A stretch of 13,223 nucleotides of DNA from the NCBI GenBank assembly GCA_002304995.1, contig DBPV01000035.1, positions 1-13,223 of the forward strand, written 5' to 3'. The position numbers and the translations under genes are program-made. This document shows positions 5,779-12,534 of this stretch, piece by piece (the stretch's first letter is position 1; each line of letters starts with the position of its first letter). The DNA is from Syntrophaceae bacterium UBA1411. GTDB lineage: Bacteria > Desulfobacterota > Syntrophia > Syntrophales > Smithellaceae. The notes beneath the pieces were generated by a model that had not been told where the DNA came from, ran no database searches, and saw only the letters and a program-made list of their open reading frames with translations.

Positions 5779-6669
5779 ATGAAACAATTATTTTATAAAA
5801 CGGCGCTTTTTCTGTCCCATCGGCTGGGGCTGTGGTTTTTCCGGACGTTTTCGTGGTGCATCGCGACGGGATATTTCTTCCTGTTTCCAGCCCGCGTCCG
5901 GGAGAGCCTCAAGTTTTACCGGGCCCTTTTTCCCGGCGAGGGCTTTGCCCGCCATTTGTACTGCGTCTGGAAACAGTACCACAATTTCACCGACGTCTAC
6001 GTCCACCGCTTTATTCCGTGGGCGGCCGAGGAGGCGCAATTCACCCGCGAAGGCTGGGAATATCTGGACGAGGCCGTGGCCGCCAAAACCGGCGCGATTG
6101 TGGTGATGTCGCATATCGGCAACTGGGAACTGGCGGCGCAGAAGCTCAATGAAAAAGGCCTGCCGATCATGCTGTATCTCGGCGCCAAACACAAAGAGCA
6201 AATCGAGAAGCTGCAGAAGGAAAAGCTTGCGCTGACCGGCATCCGCATCGTCACCACCGACGAAAAGGAAAAGTCACCCTTCGCGCTTTTGGAGGGCGTG
6301 GGTTTTCTGCGCGGGGGCGGCATCGTTTCGATGACGGGCGACCGGCTCTGGGGCGACCAGACCTCCGTGGCGGTGAACTTCCTGGGTCATGAGGCCCGTC
6401 TGCCGGACACGCCGCATCTTTTCGCGCTGATGAGCGGCGCGCCGCTCATGACGTTTTTCGTTTCCGAAACCTCACCGGGCCATTACCACGTGCAGGTTTC
6501 CCGGGGGCGGAAGGTCGGGGCCGCCTCCCGCGCCGAGCGCAAAAAGGCGGTGCAGGCCTCGGCGCAGGCCTACGCGGACGATCTGGCGCGCTTTGCCGCC
6601 GCGCATCCGTTTGAATGGCATCACTTCGAACCGTTTCTCGGCGGGAAAATCCCCCAAAACGATGCCTAG
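5779..6669 (+). CDS. LpxL/HtrB-like lysophospholipid acyltransferase (LPLAT) family protein
   Basis: This is a membrane-anchored acyltransferase of the lipid A late-acyltransferase type (LpxL/LpxM superfamily), which moves an acyl chain from ACP or CoA to a hydroxyl acceptor. From the ATG at 5779 the protein has 296 residues, starting with MKQLFYKTALF, which suits the family; a hydrophobic segment follows. The catalytic HX4E motif is HIGNWE, and the second conserved stretch is MTGDRLWGDQTSVAVNFLGHEARLPDTP. A GTG at 5755 adds eight residues and has AGGA at 6 nt, while the ATG has GGGAG at only 4 nt, so either start may be used. As first gene of an ACP/KS operon, it more likely acylates a pathway-specific acceptor than lipid A itself; that is inference. 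Confidence 0.85.
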   Translation: MKQLFYKTALFLSHRLGLWFFRTFSWCIATGYFFLFPARVRESLKFYRALFPGEGFARHLYCVWKQYHNFTDVYVHRFIPWAAEEAQFTREGWEYLDEAVAAKTGAIVVMSHIGNWELAAQKLNEKGLPIMLYLGAKHKEQIEKLQKEKLALTGIRIVTTDEKEKSPFALLEGVGFLRGGGIVSMTGDRLWGDQTSVAVNFLGHEARLPDTPHLFALMSGAPLMTFFVSETSPGHYHVQVSRGRKVGAASRAERKKAVQASAQAYADDLARFAAAHPFEWHHFEPFLGGKIPQNDA

Positions 6670-6684
6670 AAGCGCGTCAAGAAT

Positions 6685-6715
6685 TTGCTTTGCGCTGTGT
6701 TTGTTTTGGTATAAG
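6685..6715 (+). promoter_or_regulatory. Candidate internal extended -10 promoter
   Basis: TGG followed by TATAAG (TG at 6707-6708, hexamer 6710-6715, 5 of 6) forms an extended -10 element; a weak TTGCTT (6685-6690) lies 19 nt upstream. It sits in the 83-nt gap, the only sizeable gap inside the operon, and would start near 6722, just before the short leader frame. It could let genes from 6753 onward be expressed apart from the acyltransferase. Confidence 0.35.
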
Positions 6716-6726
6716 AAGGACTCATT

Positions 6727-6756
6727 ATGATCCACGGAGGCGGTAAACGGCGATGA
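6727..6756 (+). CDS. Very short upstream reading frame (9 codons), possible leader peptide
   Basis: The frame reads MIHGGGKRR and then TGA. AAGGA (6716-6720) lies 6 nt before its ATG, a better placed ribosome site than that of the following gene. Its TGA (6754-6756) overlaps the next ATG (6753-6755) as ATGA. This geometry fits translational coupling or a leader peptide; it could equally be a chance frame in a leader. Confidence 0.3.
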   Translation: MIHGGGKRR

Positions 6757-7151
6757 AAGTCAACGAAGTGCCTCAGGACGCCCTCACCTATTACGAAGGC
6801 ATCAAACGGGCCTGCTTTGCGCTCAACGACGAAGGGAAATACGTCGTGGTGGCGAGCACCGGCTCGAATGAAGAGGCGACGGCCAACGGTCTGGCGGTCG
6901 ACGAGCTGGCGGCAACGCTGGAGGAAACGCGCCGGGCGGTGCTGGCCGGGGAGAAAAGCCCCCTGTGCTACCACATGGAGCGGCGGCAGATGAATCCCGA
7001 TATTCTGGGCAAGACGGCCGGCATTGCCGTGTTTCGCGTGAAGCGGCATTTCCGCCCCGACATTTTTCCCCGCCTCAAGCCGTCGGTTCTGAACCGTTAC
7101 GCGCAGGCGCTTGCGGTCACCGTAGAAGAACTCCGGACGGTTCCGCGTTAA
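6753..7151 (+). CDS. Hypothetical protein, possible C-terminal helix-turn-helix
   Basis: I do not recognise a named family. The 132-residue protein is soluble, with no signal or membrane segment. Residues 1-70 look like a compact mixed domain ending in an acidic helix (VDELAATLEETRRAVL). Residues 74-131 (MERRQMNPDILGKTAG, then FRVKRHFRPDIFPRL, then LNRYAQALAVTVEELRTV) resemble the helix order of Xre/Cro-type domains, especially the last helix pair. This suggests a DNA-binding or adaptor role, but the turn is not canonical. An in-frame TAA at 6744-6746 fixes the start at or after 6753; GGAGG lies 12 nt upstream, which is long, so coupling from the 9-codon frame may help. Its place between the acyltransferase and BtrH-like genes suggests a pathway function. 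Confidence 0.8.
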   Translation: MKVNEVPQDALTYYEGIKRACFALNDEGKYVVVASTGSNEEATANGLAVDELAATLEETRRAVLAGEKSPLCYHMERRQMNPDILGKTAGIAVFRVKRHFRPDIFPRLKPSVLNRYAQALAVTVEELRTVPR

Positions 7152-7176
7152 TTCCCACAGGAAGGTTAAGATTTTC

Positions 7177-8211
7177 ATGACGACTGAACTGACATCCGCC
7201 GGCCGGCCTTTTGTGCACCATCATTCCGCCCACTGCGAAAGCGGCGTGCTGGTGGCGCTGTTTCGCGACAAGGGCGTGGAGCTGACCGAATCGTTGATTT
7301 TCGGCATCGGCAGCGGCATTTTCTTTGCCCACCTGCCTTTTATCAAGTGGGTCGGCCTGCCGATCACCACGTTTCGTTCCCGGCCCGGGTCGCTGTTGAC
7401 CAAGGTTTCCAAGCGGCTGGGCGCCAAATTCATCGCCAAAAAGTACCGCAACGCCGAAAAAGGCATGACGGAGCTGCGCGAGCGGCTGCGCGAAGGGCGC
7501 CTCGTCGGACTCACGACGAACATCTACTGGCTGTCCTACATGCCGGAGCGTTTCCGGTTTCAGTTCAACGGCCACAATATCGTCATTCTCCGCGAAATCG
7601 AAAACGGCTTTCGCGTGAGCGATCCCGTACTGGACCGTCCGGTGGACTGTTCGACCGAGGATCTGGAGCGGGCGCGTTTTGCGCGCGGGCCGCTCGAGCC
7701 CAAGGGCTTCATGTACTGGGCCGAATCCGTAAAACCCGATCCGGATCTGCGTCCGGCCTGCATCGCGGGCATGAAGGACGCCTGCAACATGATGCTTCGG
7801 GCGCCGTTTCCCTTTATCGGCATCCGGGGGATGCGCCGCCTTGCCCGGGCCACGATTAAGAGTCCGGAAAAGCTCGGCTTCAAGGACGCCTGCCGGCGTT
7901 TGGCCAACATCGTCCGCATGCAGGAGGAGGTCGGCACGGGCGGCGCGGGCTTCCGTTTCATGTATGCCGCGTTTCTGCAGGAAGCCGCCGAATTGTTCGC
8001 CTCGGACGACCTGGCGGGGCTGTCGCGCGAAATGACGGCCATCGGCGATATCTGGCGCGAGTTTGCAGTGGTGTCCGCGCGCATCATCAAGCAGCGCGGC
8101 CAGTCCGAGGAAACCTTCGCCAAAGCGGGCGGTCTGATGCTGATCTGCGCGGGACGCGAAGAGCAGCTCTTTCGGGATTTGGACAAGATTGCAAGGAAGC
8201 TCAAGGCATGA
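7177..8211 (+). CDS. BtrH-like acyltransferase (BtrH N-terminal domain with DUF4872-like C-terminal region)
   Basis: The 344-residue protein has at its N-terminus HHHSAHCESGVLVALFRDKG (14-33), the His-Cys centre of the BtrH_N domain, with C20 the likely nucleophile. GIGSGIFFAHLPF (43-55) follows. The central part has GHNIVI (128-133) and VSDPVLDRPV, seen in cysteine-peptidase-like folds. The C-terminal region (about 195-344) is helical and matches my recollection of DUF4872. BtrH in butirosin synthesis transfers an acyl group from its carrier protein to an aminoglycoside amine. By analogy this enzyme would take a chain from the ACP encoded downstream to an amine or hydroxyl acceptor. It ends in an ATGA overlap with the ABC ATPase gene. 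AGGAAGG lies about 11 nt before the ATG. The domain call is good; the substrate is unknown. Confidence 0.82.
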   Translation: MTTELTSAGRPFVHHHSAHCESGVLVALFRDKGVELTESLIFGIGSGIFFAHLPFIKWVGLPITTFRSRPGSLLTKVSKRLGAKFIAKKYRNAEKGMTELRERLREGRLVGLTTNIYWLSYMPERFRFQFNGHNIVILREIENGFRVSDPVLDRPVDCSTEDLERARFARGPLEPKGFMYWAESVKPDPDLRPACIAGMKDACNMMLRAPFPFIGIRGMRRLARATIKSPEKLGFKDACRRLANIVRMQEEVGTGGAGFRFMYAAFLQEAAELFASDDLAGLSREMTAIGDIWREFAVVSARIIKQRGQSEETFAKAGGLMLICAGREEQLFRDLDKIARKLKA

Positions 8212-8927
8212 ACGCTCTGGATGTCGCCAGCGTCACATTCCGCTACAACGGCGCGCCGGCCTGCGCGCTTGACCGTTTTTCCCTTTCCGTCGCGGACGGC
8301 CGGATGCATGCGCTTCTGGGCCCGAACGGCGCCGGCAAATCCACGCTGATGCGGATCATCACCGGACAGCTGCGCGGCTACACGGGAGACGTCCGCGTTT
8401 ACGGCCGACCCATGCCCGACCGCGACGCCCTGGTGTCCATCGGCTTTGCGCCCCAACCCATCTCGCTGTACACAGGCCTCACCGCGCGGGAAAACCTGCG
8501 TTTCTTCGGAGCGATGGCCAGGCTTTCCGATGCGGATATCGCCGCCCGGTCCGAGGCGGTGCTCGCCCAAACGGGGCTTTCCGACCATTCCGAGGAGATG
8601 GTTTCCACGTTTTCCGGCGGCATGCAGCGCCGGCTCAATCTGGCCGTCGCGCTGCTGCACGCGCCGGGGCTGCTTTTGCTCGACGAGCCGACCGTCGGCG
8701 TCGATCCGCAGAGCCGCAACCACATCTACGAGACGCTTGCGGCCCTGAACGCGTCCGGCATGACCATTGTGCTGTGCACGCACGTCATGGAGGAGGCCCA
8801 GCGCCTCTGCTCCGCCGTCACGCTGGCGGACCGGGGCGCCGTGATTTTCGACGGAGCAATGTCGGAGATCGACCATCTGGAAAAATTCTTCCTGGAGCAG
8901 ACCGGGCGGGGGTTGCGCGATGATTAG
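8208..8927 (+). CDS. ABC transporter ATP-binding protein
   Basis: This is the nucleotide-binding subunit of an ABC-2 type exporter, 239 residues and complete. Walker A is GPNGAGKST (38-46, K44), the Q-loop Gln is Q83 in APQPISLYTGLT, the signature is FSGGMQRRL (135-143), Walker B is LLLLDEP (155-161, E160), and the switch His is H192 in CTHVMEE. These point to an active ATPase of the CcmA/NatA-like class. It overlaps the upstream BtrH-like gene by ATGA and the downstream permease gene by 8 nt, so the pair is made together. In this context it probably powers export or membrane flipping of the acyl product; the cargo cannot be read from the sequence. Confidence 0.95.
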   Translation: MNALDVASVTFRYNGAPACALDRFSLSVADGRMHALLGPNGAGKSTLMRIITGQLRGYTGDVRVYGRPMPDRDALVSIGFAPQPISLYTGLTARENLRFFGAMARLSDADIAARSEAVLAQTGLSDHSEEMVSTFSGGMQRRLNLAVALLHAPGLLLLDEPTVGVDPQSRNHIYETLAALNASGMTIVLCTHVMEEAQRLCSAVTLADRGAVIFDGAMSEIDHLEKFFLEQTGRGLRDD

Positions 8928-10038
8928 GCAGCTTTGGGAGCTGATCCGCAAGGAAATGCTGATTCTGCTGCGCGACCGGCAGACCATCCTGCTTTTGTTT
9001 CTGATGCCGGTGGCGCTCATTTTCTTTTTATCCCTGGCCCTGGAAGGCGTCTGGACGGACAAGTTTCTCGGCCGGAAAATCCAGCTCGTGATCAAAAACG
9101 AGAGCCAATCCCCCCGGGCCGACCTGCTGGCGCAGAAGATCAAGGCGCACGAGTCGATCCGGGTGGTCGAGCGCCCGGCCGATATGCACAGCGATAAAAT
9201 TCTGGCGGACGGCAAGACCCAGCTCATCGTGACGATTCCCGGGGGATTCGAGGAGGGAGACAAGCCCGTGGAGCTGTATTTCGAGCCGACCATCGACGCG
9301 GGCTACAAAATCGCCGCCCGTGCGCTTGTGACGACCCTGACCGTCGAGGTGGTCATGGGCATCGACAACCTCGACACCGTCATGAAAGGATTGATCGTGG
9401 AGAAGCCCAGGCCCGACCGCGAGCTGCCCACGCCGTTGCAGCAGGCGGTGCCGGCTTACGCCATCTTCGCGATGTTCTTCATCGCCATTCCCATGTCGAT
9501 CGGCTTTCTCAAGGAAAAAAAGGACGGCACGCTTCAGCGGCTGCTCACGTATCCGGTCAGCGCGAATCTGCTCACGCTGGGGAAAATTATTCCCTATTAT
9601 CTGGTGAACATCATCCAGTTCGTTTTAATGCTGCTCATGGGCGTGTACGTCATGTCCCGCTTTATCAGCTATCCCTTTCATCTGGGGGCTTCCCCCTGGC
9701 ACATGGTGCCGGTGACGCTGGTGGTAGCCGCCGCCACGACCGGCTTCGGCGTGCTTGTCGCCGCGCTGGGCCGGACGCCGGAGCAGTCCGCCACGCTCGC
9801 GGCCACGGCGGCCATCCTGATGGGGATTTTCGGCGGCATCATGGTGCCGCATGCCGTCATGCCGGTCCTGATGAAAAAGGCGGCGATGATCTCGCCCATG
9901 TACTGGGCGCATCAGGCCTACCTGGACATCTTTTTGCGCGACGCGTCGCTGGCGTCCATCCTGCCGAAATTAATTGTATTGACAGTTTTTGCGGGAATCT
10001 GCTTTTATATCGCCGGAAGGAGAGTGGAATGGATTTAG
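8920..10038 (+). CDS. ABC-2 type transporter permease
   Basis: The 372-residue permease has the usual ABC-2 layout. A cytoplasmic RKEMLILLRDRQT start leads into TM1 (about 22-42). A large extracytoplasmic domain follows (about 45-175), and a cluster of five helices ends the protein (about 178-197, 224-246, 262-284, 291-312, 349-366). The coupling-helix stretch KEKKDGTLQRLLTYPVS (198-214) is typical of the YhhJ/NatB-like group (ABC2_membrane_3). Its start overlaps the ATPase gene by 8 nt and its end overlaps the ACP gene by 10 nt. With six helices in one chain it would act as a homodimer. Export of a lipid or polyene-like product is inferred from the neighbours. Confidence 0.93.
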   Translation: MIRQLWELIRKEMLILLRDRQTILLLFLMPVALIFFLSLALEGVWTDKFLGRKIQLVIKNESQSPRADLLAQKIKAHESIRVVERPADMHSDKILADGKTQLIVTIPGGFEEGDKPVELYFEPTIDAGYKIAARALVTTLTVEVVMGIDNLDTVMKGLIVEKPRPDRELPTPLQQAVPAYAIFAMFFIAIPMSIGFLKEKKDGTLQRLLTYPVSANLLTLGKIIPYYLVNIIQFVLMLLMGVYVMSRFISYPFHLGASPWHMVPVTLVVAAATTGFGVLVAALGRTPEQSATLAATAAILMGIFGGIMVPHAVMPVLMKKAAMISPMYWAHQAYLDIFLRDASLASILPKLIVLTVFAGICFYIAGRRVEWI

Positions 10039-10340
10039 AGAAGGTTTATGCGGAGTTGAATGTGTCCTCCCGGGAGGATTTGATCTTCAAGCTCAAGGAA
10101 CTGGTGATCCGGGCCTGCGAAGTGAAAAATGTCCGGCCGGAAGACGTGCCCACCGACGTTCCGTTCATCGGAGGGCCGGGGCCGCTCAAGCTGGATTCGT
10201 TAGACGCGATGGAAATCGCGATGGAGCTGCGCTTCACGTTCGGCGTGGAGCTTAAAAATGCCTCCACCGCGGCCCAGGCGATGCAGTCGTTCGATACGCT
10301 GGCCGATTACGTTATTTCCGCGCCGAAGGTTAAAAAGTGA
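10029..10340 (+). CDS. Acyl carrier protein
   Basis: The 103-residue ACP carries the growing chain on a 4'-phosphopantetheine arm attached at S57 in LKLDSLDAMEIAMELRFTFG (53-72), with the conserved acidic helix II following (MEIAMEL). It is longer than housekeeping ACP (about 77 residues), with roughly 15 extra N-terminal residues and a Lys-rich tail. The GGPGPLKLDSL approach to the serine differs from the housekeeping GADSL form, so it is a specialised, pathway-bound ACP. GGAGAG lies close before the ATG, inside the 3' end of the permease gene. It overlaps the ketoacyl synthase gene by four bases (GTGA). No phosphopantetheinyl transferase gene is in the window. Confidence 0.93.
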   Translation: MDLEKVYAELNVSSREDLIFKLKELVIRACEVKNVRPEDVPTDVPFIGGPGPLKLDSLDAMEIAMELRFTFGVELKNASTAAQAMQSFDTLADYVISAPKVKK

Positions 10341-11506
10341 CCGATGCCGACGTCCATATCCGCGGTTGGGGCGCCGTCACGACGCTGGGCTGGAGCGCGC
10401 GCGAATCCGCGCGCCGGCTGCTCGTCGGCCATGTGCCGCCCGCGGCCGTTTGTTCGTCGTCCCATCTGATCAATTCCGATTTCAAGGCGTTCGAGGTGCC
10501 GTTCGCAGGCGACCCCCTGGCGAAGTCCCTGGCGATGCTGGACGCCGCGATCGGCGAAGCCTTTGAACGCGCGCGCCTGACGCCCGCCGAAATCGCCGAA
10601 AGCGCCCTTTTGGTGGGCACGACCGGCGGTTTGTTTATCCGCAACGAATTTGATTTTACCGATTCCGTCCGGCGCAATCCCGGCGAGGCGTCGCCCTCCA
10701 TTTCCTGCCGCAACCGGGGACCGGGCGAAGTGACGCAGTTCATCGCCGAAAAATTCGGCATCCGCGGCATGACGTTTACGCTCAGCATGGCCTGCGTGTC
10801 CAGTTCACACGCGCTGGTGGTCGCTCTGCGCCTGCTGGGCCGGCAGAAAATCCGCCGGGCGGTGGTGGTCGGCTTCGAGCCGCTGCTCAACATGACGCTG
10901 CACGGCTTTGCGAGTCTGCTGCTGTACGACGCGGACCGCTGCCGTCCTTTCTGCAGCACCCGGTCGGGCATGCAGATCGGCGAATCCGCGGCGTGTGTGG
11001 TGCTCGAGGCGGGCGGCCCGACGCCGGCCGAAGGACAGCGCTACACGTTGCAGGGAGGATATCTGTTTAACGACAACAGCTCTCTTACCTCCGCCGGCAC
11101 GGACGGCGAAATGGTCAAAACGGTCGTGGCTGAGGCTTTGGCCGATGCCGGCATTTTGACCCGGGACATCGTGGCGGTAAAAGCGCACGGCACGGGAACC
11201 CGCGACAACGATCTTTCCGAAGGCCGGGGCCTGGCCAAGGTCTTCGGAGCGCAGATGCCGCCGGTCGTTTCGCTCAAGGGCGCCATCGGGCACGGCCTGG
11301 GCGCGGCGGGCGCGGTGGAAACGGCGCTGTGGCTGTCCTGCCTGGAGGAGGGCGAAATGCCCCGGACGTTCGGTTTTTCCGAAATCGATCCGGAGATCGG
11401 TTTTGCGCCGCTCGTTGAAAATCGTCCCGCCCCGGCGGGCGCCTATCTTTTCACCTTTTTCGGCTTCGGCGGAACGTGCACGAGTTACGTGATCAACAAG
11501 GAATGA
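10337..11506 (+). CDS. Beta-ketoacyl-ACP synthase, KAS II-like, catalytically complete
   Basis: This 389-residue thiolase-fold enzyme performs decarboxylative Claisen condensation on ACP-bound chains. The full KAS I/II triad is present: C153 in LSMACVSSSHAL, H284 in VKAHGTGTRDND and H319 in LKGAIGHGLGAAGAVE. FGFGG (375-379) forms the C-terminal oxyanion loop. It is slightly shorter than FabF (about 412), mainly by loops near the dimer interface and a short N-terminal region. Translation starts at a GTG overlapping the ACP stop (GTGA), with AAGG 7 nt upstream. The next gene encodes a degenerate partner in the same reading frame. I infer a KS/chain-length-factor heterodimer acting on the adjacent ACP, as in type II polyketide and aryl polyene systems. 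Confidence 0.92.
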   Translation: MTDADVHIRGWGAVTTLGWSARESARRLLVGHVPPAAVCSSSHLINSDFKAFEVPFAGDPLAKSLAMLDAAIGEAFERARLTPAEIAESALLVGTTGGLFIRNEFDFTDSVRRNPGEASPSISCRNRGPGEVTQFIAEKFGIRGMTFTLSMACVSSSHALVVALRLLGRQKIRRAVVVGFEPLLNMTLHGFASLLLYDADRCRPFCSTRSGMQIGESAACVVLEAGGPTPAEGQRYTLQGGYLFNDNSSLTSAGTDGEMVKTVVAEALADAGILTRDIVAVKAHGTGTRDNDLSEGRGLAKVFGAQMPPVVSLKGAIGHGLGAAGAVETALWLSCLEEGEMPRTFGFSEIDPEIGFAPLVENRPAPAGAYLFTFFGFGGTCTSYVINKE

Positions 11507-11518
11507 CGGCAAAAAGCG

Positions 11519-12520
11519 ATGACCTTGCATAAAAACCATTTTTCCATGAGCGTGATTGCGGCAAGCTTCCTGGGGCCGTCTTTGACTCCCAGCGAGGATG
11601 TGCCCTGGCGGGAGGAAAACCTGCCTTTGGACTGCGACGATCTGGTGCAAAAGGTGCTGGGGCAGCCCATGCGCCGCGCCGGCCGCTTCATCAAGCTGGT
11701 CTGTTCGGGCGCCGCGGCCTGCCTGCAAAAGGCGCCGGCGGGATTGCTTGCGGGAAAGAAGACGGGGATCTTTCTCGCGACGGGGCTCGGCAACGGCGAT
11801 GAGATTCTGCCGTTCATCACCCAGGTCTTCCTGCACGACGGGGGCTTCCCCCGGCCGAACCAGTTTGCCAATTCCGTGAGCAACGCCGCCGCGTTTTTCC
11901 TGGCGCGGCAATGCGACATCAAGGGGGTGATTCTGACCCTCTCGGACGAGGAGCTGTCCTTTGAGTCGGCCCTGTGGCTGGCCGAGAGTTATCTGGCCGC
12001 AGGCGACATCGATCTGGCGCTCGTGGGCGGCTGCGACGTTTACACGCCGACGGTGGACGAATACCGCGACCGGATGAACGCGCACGCGGACAATGCGCGG
12101 GCGCTGCCGATCGGCGAAGGCAGTTCCTGGCTTTTGCTGGGCCCTGCCGGAATGGACGGGCCGGGCGAAATCTTTGCGGTCGAAATCGGCTCGGACGCCG
12201 TGGGGCCGGACGCCTGTGTGCGAAGCGCCTCTTTTGCCGATAAGCTTGCCGGCCTCCTGGAAAACGCGGCGGGGCCGCTGGCCGGCCGGGCGCAAAACCG
12301 CATGCTGCTGCCGGGCTTCCGCGTCCGGGACGCCCGGGAGGCAGCAGGCGGACCGGGCCTGCTTGCGCTTTACGATTATCTTCCCCACTGCGGCATTCAT
12401 CCGACTGCCGCGGCGTTCGGCCTGGCCCGCGCGCTGACGCAGGCGCCGTCTTCCGTTTTGTTCCATTTTAACTGTTCCGCTTCAGGAAAGCCGGCGCTGG
12501 TCGCGGCGGCGACGAAATAA
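11519..12520 (+). CDS. Degenerate beta-ketoacyl synthase-like protein, probable chain-length-factor-type partner
   Basis: The 333-residue protein keeps the ketoacyl synthase N-terminal fold: GIFLATGLGNGDE (83-95), FANSVSNAAAFFLAR (116-130), AAGDIDLALVGGCDVYT (160-176) and IGEGSSWLLL (198-207). The catalytic Cys is gone: LSDEELSFESAL (141-152) aligns without gaps to LSMACVSSSHAL of the preceding synthase, placing E145 on the Cys. The HGTGT His is absent, while a His equivalent to the GHxxGAAG one may survive as H294 in CGIHPTAAAFG. Pfam's Ketoacyl-synt_2-type proteins look similar. Loss of the nucleophile suggests a non-condensing partner that shapes the chain-length pocket. It begins 12 nt after the previous stop and shares its frame; the nearest Shine-Dalgarno-like AAGGA is about 16 nt away, so coupling is likely. 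A later ATG at 11546 is possible. Confidence 0.82.
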   Translation: MTLHKNHFSMSVIAASFLGPSLTPSEDVPWREENLPLDCDDLVQKVLGQPMRRAGRFIKLVCSGAAACLQKAPAGLLAGKKTGIFLATGLGNGDEILPFITQVFLHDGGFPRPNQFANSVSNAAAFFLARQCDIKGVILTLSDEELSFESALWLAESYLAAGDIDLALVGGCDVYTPTVDEYRDRMNAHADNARALPIGEGSSWLLLGPAGMDGPGEIFAVEIGSDAVGPDACVRSASFADKLAGLLENAAGPLAGRAQNRMLLPGFRVRDAREAAGGPGLLALYDYLPHCGIHPTAAAFGLARALTQAPSSVLFHFNCSASGKPALVAAATK

Positions 12521-12534
12521 TTCACGAGGTTCCC

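Noticed and set aside
7560..9293. 577-codon open frame on the - strand
   Set aside because: It is fully antisense to the BtrH-like, ABC ATPase and permease genes, which have clear motifs. Its translation is rich in Arg and Ser with no domain. Long antisense frames are expected from GC-rich codon use.
10805..12466. 553-codon open frame on the - strand
   Set aside because: It lies antisense to both ketoacyl synthase genes; the translation is Arg/Gly/Gln/His-rich and has no recognisable fold.
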